64,000 nucleotides of DNA from Apoderus coryli (Eukaryota > Arthropoda > Insecta > Coleoptera > Attelabidae): positions 41,183,715 through 41,247,714 of the forward strand of contig OU452200.1 in assembly GCA_911728435.2 (NCBI GenBank). The letters run 5' to 3'. Positions 36,501 to 48,500 of this stretch are shown here, piece by piece. Every line of letters starts with the position of its first letter. Position 1 is the stretch's first letter. The notes beneath the pieces are model-generated. The model did no database searches. It had not been told where the DNA came from and saw only the letters and a program-made list of their open reading frames with translations. The translations under genes were made by a program, and so were the position numbers.

Positions 36501-39500
36501 TATTATGTATCGAGCATCTAGCCATATTATGCTACTTTTAATCCTTGACCTCTGCATGCGCTTTGCATGTGTATCAGTGTTCCCAACACTTGAGACCGAA
36601 AATATCCCTGAATTAGCATCAAATTACACCACTTTACACAGAACATTGTTGCCAATGGCTAATTAAAAAGATTTATGGAAAAGACTAAAAATAACTAAAA
36701 AAAAAACGCCGAAATTGTGGCTGTTTGCTTTTGCATTTTGCCTCTATAGTATAGCCAGTAGCAGGTAGGAAGCCATAAGCCATACTAGAAGAAGAGTGGT
36801 CACAGGCGGCACGCAGACTGGCGGTCATGTCATATCATATCCCAAAAAAAAAGAAGCAAAAACAATTTGACAATTGAAATCACTAAAAACATAGTCACCC
36901 AAATTATACCAAATTATGTGACAGCTTGACCTTGGGGTTGCCACAACTAAGGATTTTGTATGATCAAGTCATATCGCAAGATCTGCAAAATATATCTCTA
37001 ATGAGATGTGTTTTCACCAAGCCTCCGGGACTGATTTGCAACTATGTCAGAGTCAGAGATCCGATTAAGATGGTTACATCTAATTCGTAATTTTCCGTGC
37101 GAGATAAAACTTCATCTCATGGAGTTAGCTACTTTCAGACCACGTAGATAGATTGGTGATCTCATTCAGATGTAGATATAGGCTCATGCGGAATACTAGG
37201 ACATTGCGAATAGGATCTTTATAGATAGGGATTCCTACCGAATAGATCATTCGACGCAAGGAACAATCTACTAGTTGTGCGTCTTCAATAAAAGCGAATA
37301 AGCTTCGGCTTGATTATTTTTCTTCAGTGTTTTTTCCGTTGACAATTTACTTACTTATTGAAGCTGTAATGGTGATAGTAATGTTGGAGTTTTAAGATAA
37401 CCAAATCAAGGTTCCTTACCTCGACTAGCGCATCATCTATTATATTATCTCGTCTGACTTTTAATCTTAAATACGGATTAGACGGCTGTCCAGTCACTGC
37501 CTGTAATATACTAATTCTCCTTTCCGAATACATTCTTATTCTATTATCGAAATACAGACCCATGGTCTTTGTTGCAGGAGTTAGAATAAACGGGTAGTTC
37601 ATAAAACTAAATCTACCTGAAAATAAACCTACAAAATAAAAATAACTAAATTACTAATTTAAGGTAAATAATCGTGTCTCACCTAATTCACTTTTGAAAT
37701 TAGCAAAGTCCCTATCCATTTCAATCGTGTCGCTTAGCAGTTCATTATAAAATTCGGAAAATTGTAAAAATGGCTTTCTACAATCTAATACATGCACACC
37801 CAGTTCGGCTGCTAACGGATCCATGGGTGGAGTGTTTTTGTTCAATTTAATTGCCAAAAAAGACTCATCCATTGAATCATTTAGATCTTCAGTGCATCTA
37901 AGATCTGCAGACTCTAAAACTCCGGCAAGCATATTGGCATAATATAATATCTAAAATTGACAAAAACACGTAATAAGATACGAATAAAACGTTACTATAC
38001 AGGGTGGTCCAATGAAAACAAAACAGAGGCCTTATCAACTTTTTACTTTAACAAAAAAATGTTCAAATTGTTGGTATTCTGATTCCCTACCAAAGATATA
38101 AACGCCTGTTCAAAATTATCGCACCACTATAAATATTGATATTATATTTGTATTATTTATTTATTTATTTACGAGCAAACGACGCCCATTTTATACAAAA
38201 TTACAATAAATATAAATTACAATAAAACACTTCAAAAAATGTCAAATAAAAATCAATCACAAATAAAATGGATAATAATAATCTACACGATCAATACTTC
38301 ACTATTATAAAGCAATATGGCACAACACAACGTATCAATTATCAAAGAGGTGCCCTACTGAACCCAAAAAGGTATTTCTCGGGACAAAAAAATCCAGTGT
38401 CTCTTCACTGTCATTGGCGAGACGCATTGAGCGCGCCAAAAATGAATTGCAACCATAATTTGTCCTGGAATGTCTCTGGTGAAACATACTCCGCGTACGC
38501 GTTGCACGACATGGAACATGAATTCCAATCTTGCTCAAAAGATCAGGACAATTCAACCTTCCATTTATAAGGTCATACAATAAAATCAAATCATGTCTCT
38601 GTCGTCGATCACTCAGCGTGTCAATGCCAAGGTAGGACTCTAAGTTGGCATATAATGCAGTTGCAGTGTAGGCTAGATATATAAGAAATTTGTGCTGTAC
38701 CTCCTCAATTTTTACCAGATGCACAGTATAATGTGGACACCAGACAGCCGACGCATACTCAAGGCACGGTCTGACCAAACTTGTGTAAAGAAGCCTCAAA
38801 GAATCGACATGTGTGAACTCCCATGAGCAACGTTTAATGAAGCCAAGAACCTTCCGAGACCTTGAGACCATTGAAGTTATATGTGGAATAAAGGTCAAAC
38901 CCCTATCAAGCATGACTCCAAGATCCTTAACTGTAGTAACCAATTTAAGGGAAGTCTGCTTCAGTGCGTAATCGAAAAGAGTGGTCCGTCTTGATCTCGA
39001 AAAGGACATAAAACAACACTTATCAACATTCAGATGCATATCATTCCTAACACACCACTCGTGAAGAGCCCCGAGGTCAGACTGCAATCTCTCGCAATCT
39101 TCAGTTTTGTTGACTATCGTAAATAGTTTGAGGTCATCAGCGAACAAGAGAAAATCGCTCGAAGTAAAACATCTGGCTATGTCATTAGAAAATATTAAAA
39201 AACAGTGGTCCCAAGTGTGATCCCTGGGGGACGCCAGATGATACTTTTATCTCAGTAGAAACAAAGCTCTTGACCTTAACGTATTGAATTCTGTTATCAA
39301 GGTAGCTACTCATCCATTCGAGCATGCGTCCGCCGATGCCAACCTCAGCCAACTTTATCAATAAGATTTTATGATTTACACGATCGAAGGCTTTGGAGAA
39401 ATCGGTATACACTGAATGTACCTCCGATCCACTCTCTAGAGCATCGATAATAAAGTTGGTGTATTTTAACAGATTTAGCTCACCTGACTTTCGTGGCAAA

Positions 39501-42500
39501 AATCCGTACTGCTGATCAATGATAGTACTGCCTAGGAGAGGTTGAAGATAATTTATTATAAGTTTCTCGAATACCTTGGGAATAATGCTGATTATACTGA
39601 TAGGTCTATAATTCCTAATATTATGCCTGTCTCCAGACTTGTGTATAGGGGTAAGCTGGACTTCCAGATCTCAGGAAAACAACCAGTGTTTAACGACATG
39701 TTAAAAATAGCATGCAAAGGTCTTGCCAGAACAAAACTGCAATGCTTTAATAATTTCGGAGGTAACCCGTCTGGCCCAGGGCCCAAATTCGCGTCCAGAG
39801 TAGAAAGTTGTTGGTATGTCTCCGATATTGAAATCAGTTATAGTTAATATCATTAACACTAAGACGCTCAGCAACATTGACGTCATTAACTGTATAAACC
39901 GAAGAGAAATACCTAGCAAAGAGATCAGCAGCGGACTGTCCAGAAGTAGCTCTATCTGCGTCAAGAAACAACTCAGAAGGTAAGTCGATATTTCTACGCG
40001 TGGAGTTCACAAAAGACCAAAAAGATCTTATATCACCGTGAATCTGGTCTTCAACAGAAAGAATAAAGTTTGTATAGCATTCTCGCGATAGGGTTTTACA
40101 TAATGTACGTAACCTAACAAATTATTGTAATTGTTAGTGAATATAAACCACGTCTAATTAAGGGTAATTAAACATTATTACATCGAGGAAGATTTATTCA
40201 ATTTACAGTTTTAACAATTAAGCAACATTTAACGATAAGGTACAAAAAATTGCAAAGTGAAAAATCTTTTAACTTCAACAAACGAAAAACCCAATTAACA
40301 AAATGATGAACTCTAATAACGCGTAATACCTCCTCGAGCTCTTTTAACCGCTTGCATTCGCCTGGGTAAGCTTGTTATCAAGTTCTGAATGGTTTCTTGC
40401 GGGATGTGTTCCCATTCTATCAGAACAGCATGCGCCAATTTTTGCTGGTTGATTGGGGCAGGTACATGACGTCGAATTGATTTTTTCAGAACATCCGAAA
40501 GGTGCTCGACTGGACTTCGAGATGACCACTCTAAGATTTGAATATTAATCTCATTTAGGTAATCAAACACGGGTCTTGCGGTGTGAGGCCTTGCATTATC
40601 TTGCACAAAAATTAATGTATTCCCTATAAATGGCGCAAACGGCATAACATGGTCTTTTGTTTTGTGTCGTTTTTGAACATTTATGCTTTTCTGAAAATAA
40701 TCGTATACTCGTGTCACAACTGGTTGCGTTGGTTAAATTGGTAACTTATCGGCACCAGCGAGACATGTCGTCGACACACAGGGATACTTGTGGTGCTTGT
40801 AATCAACAATTCACTAAAAAACAGTACTCGATCCTCTGTTATGAATGCGAAAGCTGGTACCATATTAAGTGTGTTGACCTAACGATGACGCAGGTGAAAT
40901 ATTTTGATAAAGAACTAAAGAAGGAAAGTGGTGATCATTGGAAGTGCCCATCATGTCTGCGGGAAGCTGTGAGGCGCTCGCAAGTATCTCGAAAATCCAT
41001 AAGTGGCATATCAAGTAGGGGTAACTCACCTGTAGTAAATAAATCGCCATTATCGGCAGGAAATCCGGAATCAGTAACTCTTAACGACATAATGCTCAAA
41101 TTAAATCACATAGAACAATTGTACGGGTTATTAATTGAAAAATATATTCATCAAAATTCGGTTAATGATAATATTCTATCAGAGTTGACTTCTCTGAAGG
41201 TCCGTATATCCAACTGTGAGGAAGCACAAGCGGCTGCCCGCTCTCCATCTTCAGATAACGAAGATACTGTGAACGTCTACGCGGAGTTTCGCGATCGTGA
41301 GGTTCGAAGTCGAAACGTGATAATATTCGGCCAGCCGGAAGGATCTGTCGAAGAAGACCTTAACACTGCAATGGATGCTTTTCGGGCAATTGTTCCTGAT
41401 TTTGATGCCTCGAGTGTCAATAGAGTTGGAAGATTGGGCCGACAAAACCAGTCTCGCGAGGGACAATCCAGGCCTCGACCATTGCGGGTTATATTTAGGG
41501 ATAGGAGTGCAGCTTTAAGTGTTCTTAAACAAACTGCAAGAATCAAGGGACATCAACGACTGCGCCATCTCAGCATAACCTCGGATAAGACTCCTACACA
41601 GCTACAGGAGTATAGAAGGGCTAAGCACACATTAAACGAACGTCTGGAAAAGTATGTTAGAGGAATCCCAACAATTGTTAAAATGGATAACGGTGCCAAC
41701 CCAAAAAACTAATTGCTGTGTCTACCAGGCAGAATGTTTGCTTGAGTTTATTGTATCAAAATGTTAGGGGACTCAATACTAAAGTTAGAGATTTTTATAC
41801 ATATGTAGCAGAAAGCGATCATCACATTGTCGCCATTACAGAAACTTGGTTACAGTCAAATGTAAATAATGCTGAACTTTTTGAAAATTCTTATAACGTG
41901 TATCGCAGGGATCGGGATTTGAGGGCCCTTGGCGTTACTAGGGGCGGGGGAGTGCTCTTGGCGGTCAGGACAGATCTACTGTCTCAACCTGTTAATATGA
42001 GAGTCGATCAGCGGCTTTCCCCTTCTATTGACGTCATCGGCTGCCGAATCAAGTTAAATAATGCCTCTTTGTATATTTTTTGTGTTTATGTGCAACCTGG
42101 CGTCAGTTTGGATAATTATGCAGAGCTCTGTGAACTTTTTGAATCCCTTATTTATTTGTATGGGTCACAATTATTAATTTTAGGCGACTTCAACATACAT
42201 TACACCGAGGAGTCTATTGCCAACCCGAGACTGCAGGCATTGTTGGATATGATGGCTATTTTTGATTTGAATCAATATAATAAGATTGCTAATACCCATA
42301 ATAATATTTTGGATTTGGTACTTGCTACCTTTGACTGTCATGTTATACGCTGTGTACCGCCTGCAGTGGCTGAAGACAGTCATCATCCTGCCCTAAATGT
42401 TCTGTTTCAATTAAGACTTAACTCAAGTCACAAAGATTTTTCTATTAATGCACTTGCAAAACGATACAATTTTCGCAGGGCTAACTTTCCTCTAATGTAT

Positions 42501-45500
42501 AATGAAATTGCCTCCATAGACTGGACATTCTTACATGCTTATGAGGATATTAATGAGGCTACTGAATTATTTTACGAAAGGTTGACTGTTGTTTTTGACA
42601 TGTGTGTACCTGTTTTTAAAGTCCGTACGCACTTTAAAAACAGGTACACACATACGGTTCTCATATCCGGCATGGTTTTCGCGGGACATCATTCAGTCAA
42701 TCAAGGCTAAGCATAGAGTGTTACAAAAATGGAGGGCTACTGGTTCGGTTCTCTATTTAAATGAATTTAGGGTTTTGAGGTGTAGGATTAAGCGGGCAAT
42801 TGAAACGTCATATAGCAATTATCTGCTTGAAATCCAGGATTGTGTTAAATCGGACCCTAAACAATTGTGGAGGTTCGTGCGAAGCAAATCTAGAAGAACG
42901 CGCATTCCCGGTAGTATGATTAGTGACAGCGAGGTCCTGCTGGAGAAGCCTGAGAATATAGTGACTGCTTTTGCCGATTTTTTTCAAAGTGCTTTTCTGC
43001 CATCGCAACAGGTGGACTATTATACTCCAGATGGAAATGCCGATATTCCGGTTAGTATTGGGGAGTTAAATGTGACAGACATTCTCGATTCATTGAAAAA
43101 GTTAAAACCCAAGATGACGGCAGGACCAGATAATATTCCCGCATTCGTTGTGAGGGATTGTGCCTATGCTCTGGCGGAGCCTTTGTGTATATTGTTCAAT
43201 AAATCAATCTCATCACATGTATTTCCTGACGCCTGGAAAATAGCGCGAATATGCCCTGTACATAAAGCCGGCGATAACGATAGAATAACAAACTATCGCC
43301 CAATTTCAATAATATCGAATTTTTCGAAACGGTATTGCAGAACAAATTATTTAATCAAGTTAAAAACCTCATATTGTGGGAACAACACGGGTTTTTTCAA
43401 AAGAGATCGACGGTATCTAACATCGCAGAATTTCTGCAGGCTACCTATCCCGCCCTTGGAAAAGGGCTACAGATTGACGCCATATATACTGACTTTTCAA
43501 AAGCATTTGATAGGATGGATCATACAATAATGCAACTTAAAATGAAAAATGTCGGCTTCACCCATAATCTAATAAAGTTTTTCCAATCATATTTATGTTC
43601 ACGCAGGCTGTATGTCGAATATAACGGGTTCAGATCACATGATTTCACTGCGACCAGCGGAGCGCCCCAGGGAAGTAATCTCGCGCCCTTATTGTTCGCC
43701 ATATACATAAATGACATTACACAAAATATTGGGAGTGAATGTCTGTTGTTTGCCGATGACTTGAAGTTGTTTCGTGTTATTGAAAACTTGCAGGATCTAC
43801 AGACCGATTTGAACCGCCTCGTAATATGGTGTACAGAAAATAGAATTCCACTAAACATAGACAAATGTAAGTATGTGAGCTTTTGCAAGGGGAGGAATAT
43901 TCTTGAGATGAATTATAGTGTGGATGGGGAGGCCTTGGGGAGATGCGAGGTTGTCAGAGATCTTGGAGTTTGGGTTGATAGTGATTTGTCCTTTAACCAT
44001 CATGTGGAGCGAATTGTGAATGATGCTATTCGAATTTTGGGTTTTATTGTTCGCTCTACTGTGGGTTTCCAAAGCGTGCCTTGTCTTGTGTCACTATACA
44101 ACTCACTAATTAGACCTAAATTGGAATATGCGTCGGTTGTTTGGTCCCCTATATATCAGGTACATATAAATAAAATAGAAGCTGTCCAACGAAAATTTTT
44201 AAAACATATTTATTTTAAAGTTAATGGCCACTTTCCCTACAGAGGATATAGTCATGAAACGTTGCTAAAAACATTCGGATTTCAATCTCTAAACTATCGC
44301 AGAATTTATTCGTATCAGGTCTTCTTATTTAAGATTATTCATGCCATGATTGACTGTCCTCGTCTTTTGCAACATTATCAATATAAATGCTCCCCAACAT
44401 AATGCAAGAAATAGCAACATATTTCGAGTACCTCAAGCACACACTAACTATGAGGGTAGAGCGCCGGTTTACAGAGCTTGCAGTTTGTCCAATTACCATA
44501 AAATACACAGATTTGTGGACTTTTTCAATGAAAATTTTAACACTTTCAAGCGTCAGTTGCACGAATATCTAACTAGTTTAAACTTATAATTCTTATATTT
44601 TTTAGATTCATGTTGAGAAGGGAATGATTTTTTTTTACTCAAGATATGGGGTGGCGTGGCTTGTCAACTTAGCGTACTCTTGGTTTTGTATTAATAATAA
44701 TTAGTGTATTTGGTGTTATATTTAAGTCTATAAATTGCATAGAATTATTATTTTTAAGTTGATACATTGTAATTGTCTTGTAATTGGGTGTAAACCTGTT
44801 AGACATTAAAGATTTATTTATTTATTATTTATTTATTGAATGTTTTCTAGATAGAATTCTGCATTCATGGATCGCGGACGAACAGGGACTAATTCTGTGC
44901 GTGTGTCAAAACAAATTCCACCCCAGAACATTTTTGATCCACCACCAAATGGTTCCCTTGAAGATATGGTGCAATCATGAAACCTTTCTCCAGGTCTCCG
45001 CCATACTTTATCACGACCGTCCGGAGATTTCAGACTAACTCTGGTTTCATCTGTGAATAACACTCTCTTCCAGTCATCGATAGTCCAATGTACATGATCT
45101 CTGGCGAATCTTCATCTGCGTGATCTGTGTTCTACGGTAAGCAACGGTCCAGTGGTAGGTTTTCTGCTAGTCAATCCGGCTTCTTTTAGTCTTCTCCTGA
45201 CGGTTAAAGCAGAAATTCTGATATTTCTAACATTTGCGAGTTGATTACTTAGCTCTTTACTTGTAGATGTTCGATTTCTTAAGACCTGTTGTCGGAGAAA
45301 ACGCTCGTCAACTTGACTTTCTGTCCTGACCACGTCTTCTAACGTGAGATCCAGTTTCCCTAAATCTTCTAACCATTCGACTAATTGTTGAATGATGAAC
45401 ACCTAACAAATTGCCCACATAACGCATACTTTTTCCCACTTCTAGCAAAGTTGCAACTCTTACACATTCATCATTGCTTAAATGGTGCACTCGATTCATG

Positions 45501-48500
45501 TTTTTTAGCGCATAGGTTAAATATTGATCTTACAAACTAAATTCTGTGATACAACAAAGACAATCCCTTAAACGGCAATTTTAAACAAAACACGCACCAA
45601 ACTCGAATGATTATTGTTTTTCTCTTAGCCAAATTAATTCAGTATAGTCGCAACACTTCAAAACTGACCAGAGTAACAACTTGACATAAGCCATACATAC
45701 TTGTTCAAAAGCTCGATCGATTCGGATTTGATGATGGTTTGAAGTCGTTAATTACTTCATATCTTCAGAACAGACTTCAATATGTATATTATAACGGCTA
45801 TACGTCAGAGAGGTATTGGGCTTCCTCAGGCGTTCCGCAGGGATCCAATTTGGGTCCACTGCTTTTTTCTATTTTTATAAATGATCTAAATGATTGTCTG
45901 TGTGTAAAACGGCTTTTTTTTGCCGACGATCTTAAGTTGTTCGCCCCTATTACTTCTCATGTAGACTGTCTTCGGTTGCAGGACGATCTGAGAGCTGTGG
46001 AACACTGGTGTAACGTTAATAATCTATCCCTCAACGAGAATAAATGCAAATGTATGACATTCACTAGAAGGAAGAATATTATAAGTTTTCGCTACACGGT
46101 TGGTGGGACCGCACTAGCTAGGTGTCTGACTGCTGCTGACCTGGGCGTGCTTTTCGACTCTAGTCTGTCATTTGTGCCTCATGTGGCTGCTAGGACTGGT
46201 GAAGCTGTGAGATCCTACGGTTTTATCGTGAGAAGCTGTAGAAGTTTTCATAGCATTGATGCGTTGAAAGTTTTGTATAACTCTTTTGTGCGTTCGAAGC
46301 TCGAATATTGCTCCTTGATTTGGTACCCGATCTATCAGATTCATGTGCGGAATGTTGAGAGTGTCCAAAGAAAGTTTTTGAAATACCTTTCATTTAAGGC
46401 AGACGGTATTTATCCTGACAGAGGGATTGAATATACGTTGTTGCTGAACAAGTTCAATTTCAAGAGTTTGGAGTTTAGAAGAGTGTTTTTTCTCTAAAAT
46501 TTTTGTATGATCTTTTACATAATAGAATCGACTGTTCTGAACTCCTGGCTCAAATAAATTTTAACGTGCCCAGACTTGGCGCCCGCAATCCTTTAACTTT
46601 CTACACTCAGCGCCCTTGTACTAACCTCTATACAAAATCGCCCGTATATGTCATGTGTAATAATTTTAATTTGATTTGCGCTGACTGTGACATTTTTAAT
46701 TGTTCAAGGGAAGCACTTAGGAGGGCTGCTCTGACTGTTTGTGCGTCGTAGTTTCTCTTTTTGTTCTTGTTAATTGTTTAATTAGTGTAGATCAATCATG
46801 TTTTACTTTTAATGGATTGCTTATTGTGTTATGTATAATATTTTGTTTTTTTTTGTGGAGTTACCTATTGTATTATAATTTTGCTCTGTTAAGGGAGAAA
46901 TCTGTTGAGCAATAAAGGCTATTATTATAAGCCACGTATGATTTCTTAAAATAAATGTCAATATTGCCTTAAATAATCAAACTAAATCGAAAAATGTAAG
47001 TGGTGCGATAATTTTGAAGAGGAGTTTAATAAAGAATGAATAAAGCTGCACTGCTAGAATTTTCAAGATGTGTTGATTGTACTTAAAAAATATTCAGTTA
47101 GTTATTTAATTCAATATTATGAAACTAAATTGTACCTTCATTAACTTCGTAGCTGACGTAACAACATTCTCATCTTGCACATAAAAATCACTGTGAAATG
47201 GTGTGACAATAACACGAAGTGTTATCAACTGTTGTAGATTCTCCAAAATACTTCTTATACTACTCCTTCCAGCATTCGACCATATTCTAGCTATTTTAGC
47301 TTGTACTTCTACAGGTAACCATTGAGCTGCTCTACATATTGCTGGTAGAGCTGTTTCCAAAAAATCCCCAGAACCTGTAACACAATTTTCAATTTAATTA
47401 AATTGTTACACTACAAAATGTGCTTGAACGTTGATATATAATGATCAAATTGTTTCTTCCTGCCCTCGAAATTAATGCCTTATGAAGAAATAGTGGGATA
47501 TAGGGCGAAGTAGTCACAACATTAAGTGAACAAGGAATGTAGGCAAGAGAGCTTACTGTATATTAATTCTGTGACCATAATACATACCCAAAGCTGGTAT
47601 TTCAAACACAATTAACAAACAATTCACAATATCGTCATGGTTATCTCGTTCTTTTCTCGTTGGTAGTTCCATTTGTAAATTTCCCGCTAATGTAACTAAT
47701 GCATTAACCAATGCATTTTCAAATATTGAGGTTTTCAATTTGAATAATCCACCATAAGCACGTCGCACCGCCACCAAGTCAACTGGTGGTAGCGGTGTTT
47801 TAGTACTCTCCGCACAACAGTCTTCATCTTTGTCTTTTTCACCTTCCAGATACCTCACAGTTTCTTTGTTTAGCCCCGAAATGTCACCACCTGAAATCAT
47901 ATTGAAATATCAAGTATGAGTGGCCATTCGGCTAGATTTCACCCTGTATAAATAAAGACCTATAATCACAGCATAAAAAGTATTGCATTCAGAGTCTCCG
48001 GTTGCGAAGCGTCATGCGCATCTCGTCGCGCATGCCGCCATTATAAGAGAGAACGTGTCAATAATCGCATAGACTTAGGTAGATACTGTTCACTCCAGTG
48101 TTCAGTATAGAGTTCATTGTCGGCGTGTACGAGATAAATAAATATTTTGTTTGTAATCTGAATGGTCTGTGTGGTGTGTCTGTTCAGTATAGTGTATGTG
48201 TGATTTAATTAAAAATGCTCAGGATGACATATTTGGAAACTTAAAGAATCCGCATGATGCCTTTCTGGATTTTGTTGTTGTTTTTGACTATAAAATTCTG
48301 CTATTTTGTATCATGTGGCAAAAATCACCCAATCATGTGAATATTTAACTGATAACACCACTCAAGGATGTTTTCAATCACTGTGGCTGTGACACACCAC
48401 ATTATTATGTACTTAAATATTTTTACGGAAATACTGTGGTAAGAAACTGATAAATATAAATATTTTTAGTCAGGACCTGACTTCTCTCCTAAAATGGCGG

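Larger units (their letters stand above)
40660..44838 (+). mobile_element. Near full-length CR1/Jockey-like LINE
   Basis: A two-ORF LINE about 4.2 kb long: ORF1 with a PHD-type zinc finger (40765-41712), ORF2 with AP-endonuclease and reverse transcriptase (41718-44589), a short 3' UTR and a TTTA-rich tail (44808-44838). It is inserted in a Tc1 transposase. TGTTTT occurs next to both junctions and may be part of the target duplication. ORF2 is broken in three places, so this copy is not autonomous. Nested in UBE3A intron 6, opposite to the gene. Confidence 0.85.
38101..47030 (-). mobile_element. Tc1-like transposon broken by three LINE insertions
   Basis: The outer ends share TTCAAAATTATCGCACCACT as inverted repeats (38109-38128, and 46999-47018 on the other strand), with further similarity outward. 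Minus-strand transposase pieces lie inside: N-terminal and central parts at 44833-45499 and the C-terminal part at 40313-40660. The interruptions are LINEs at 38150-40090, 40660-44838 and 45698-46927. Subtracting them leaves roughly 1.6 kb, a normal Tc1 size. The composite fills nearly all of UBE3A intron 6 (37951-47135). The exact outer ends and TA duplications are uncertain. Confidence 0.7.

Noticed and set aside
40657..40764. Longer N-terminus for the LINE ORF1
   Set aside because: The upstream part of the frame reads through the Tc1 junction; the ATG at 40765 lies just before the PHD finger.
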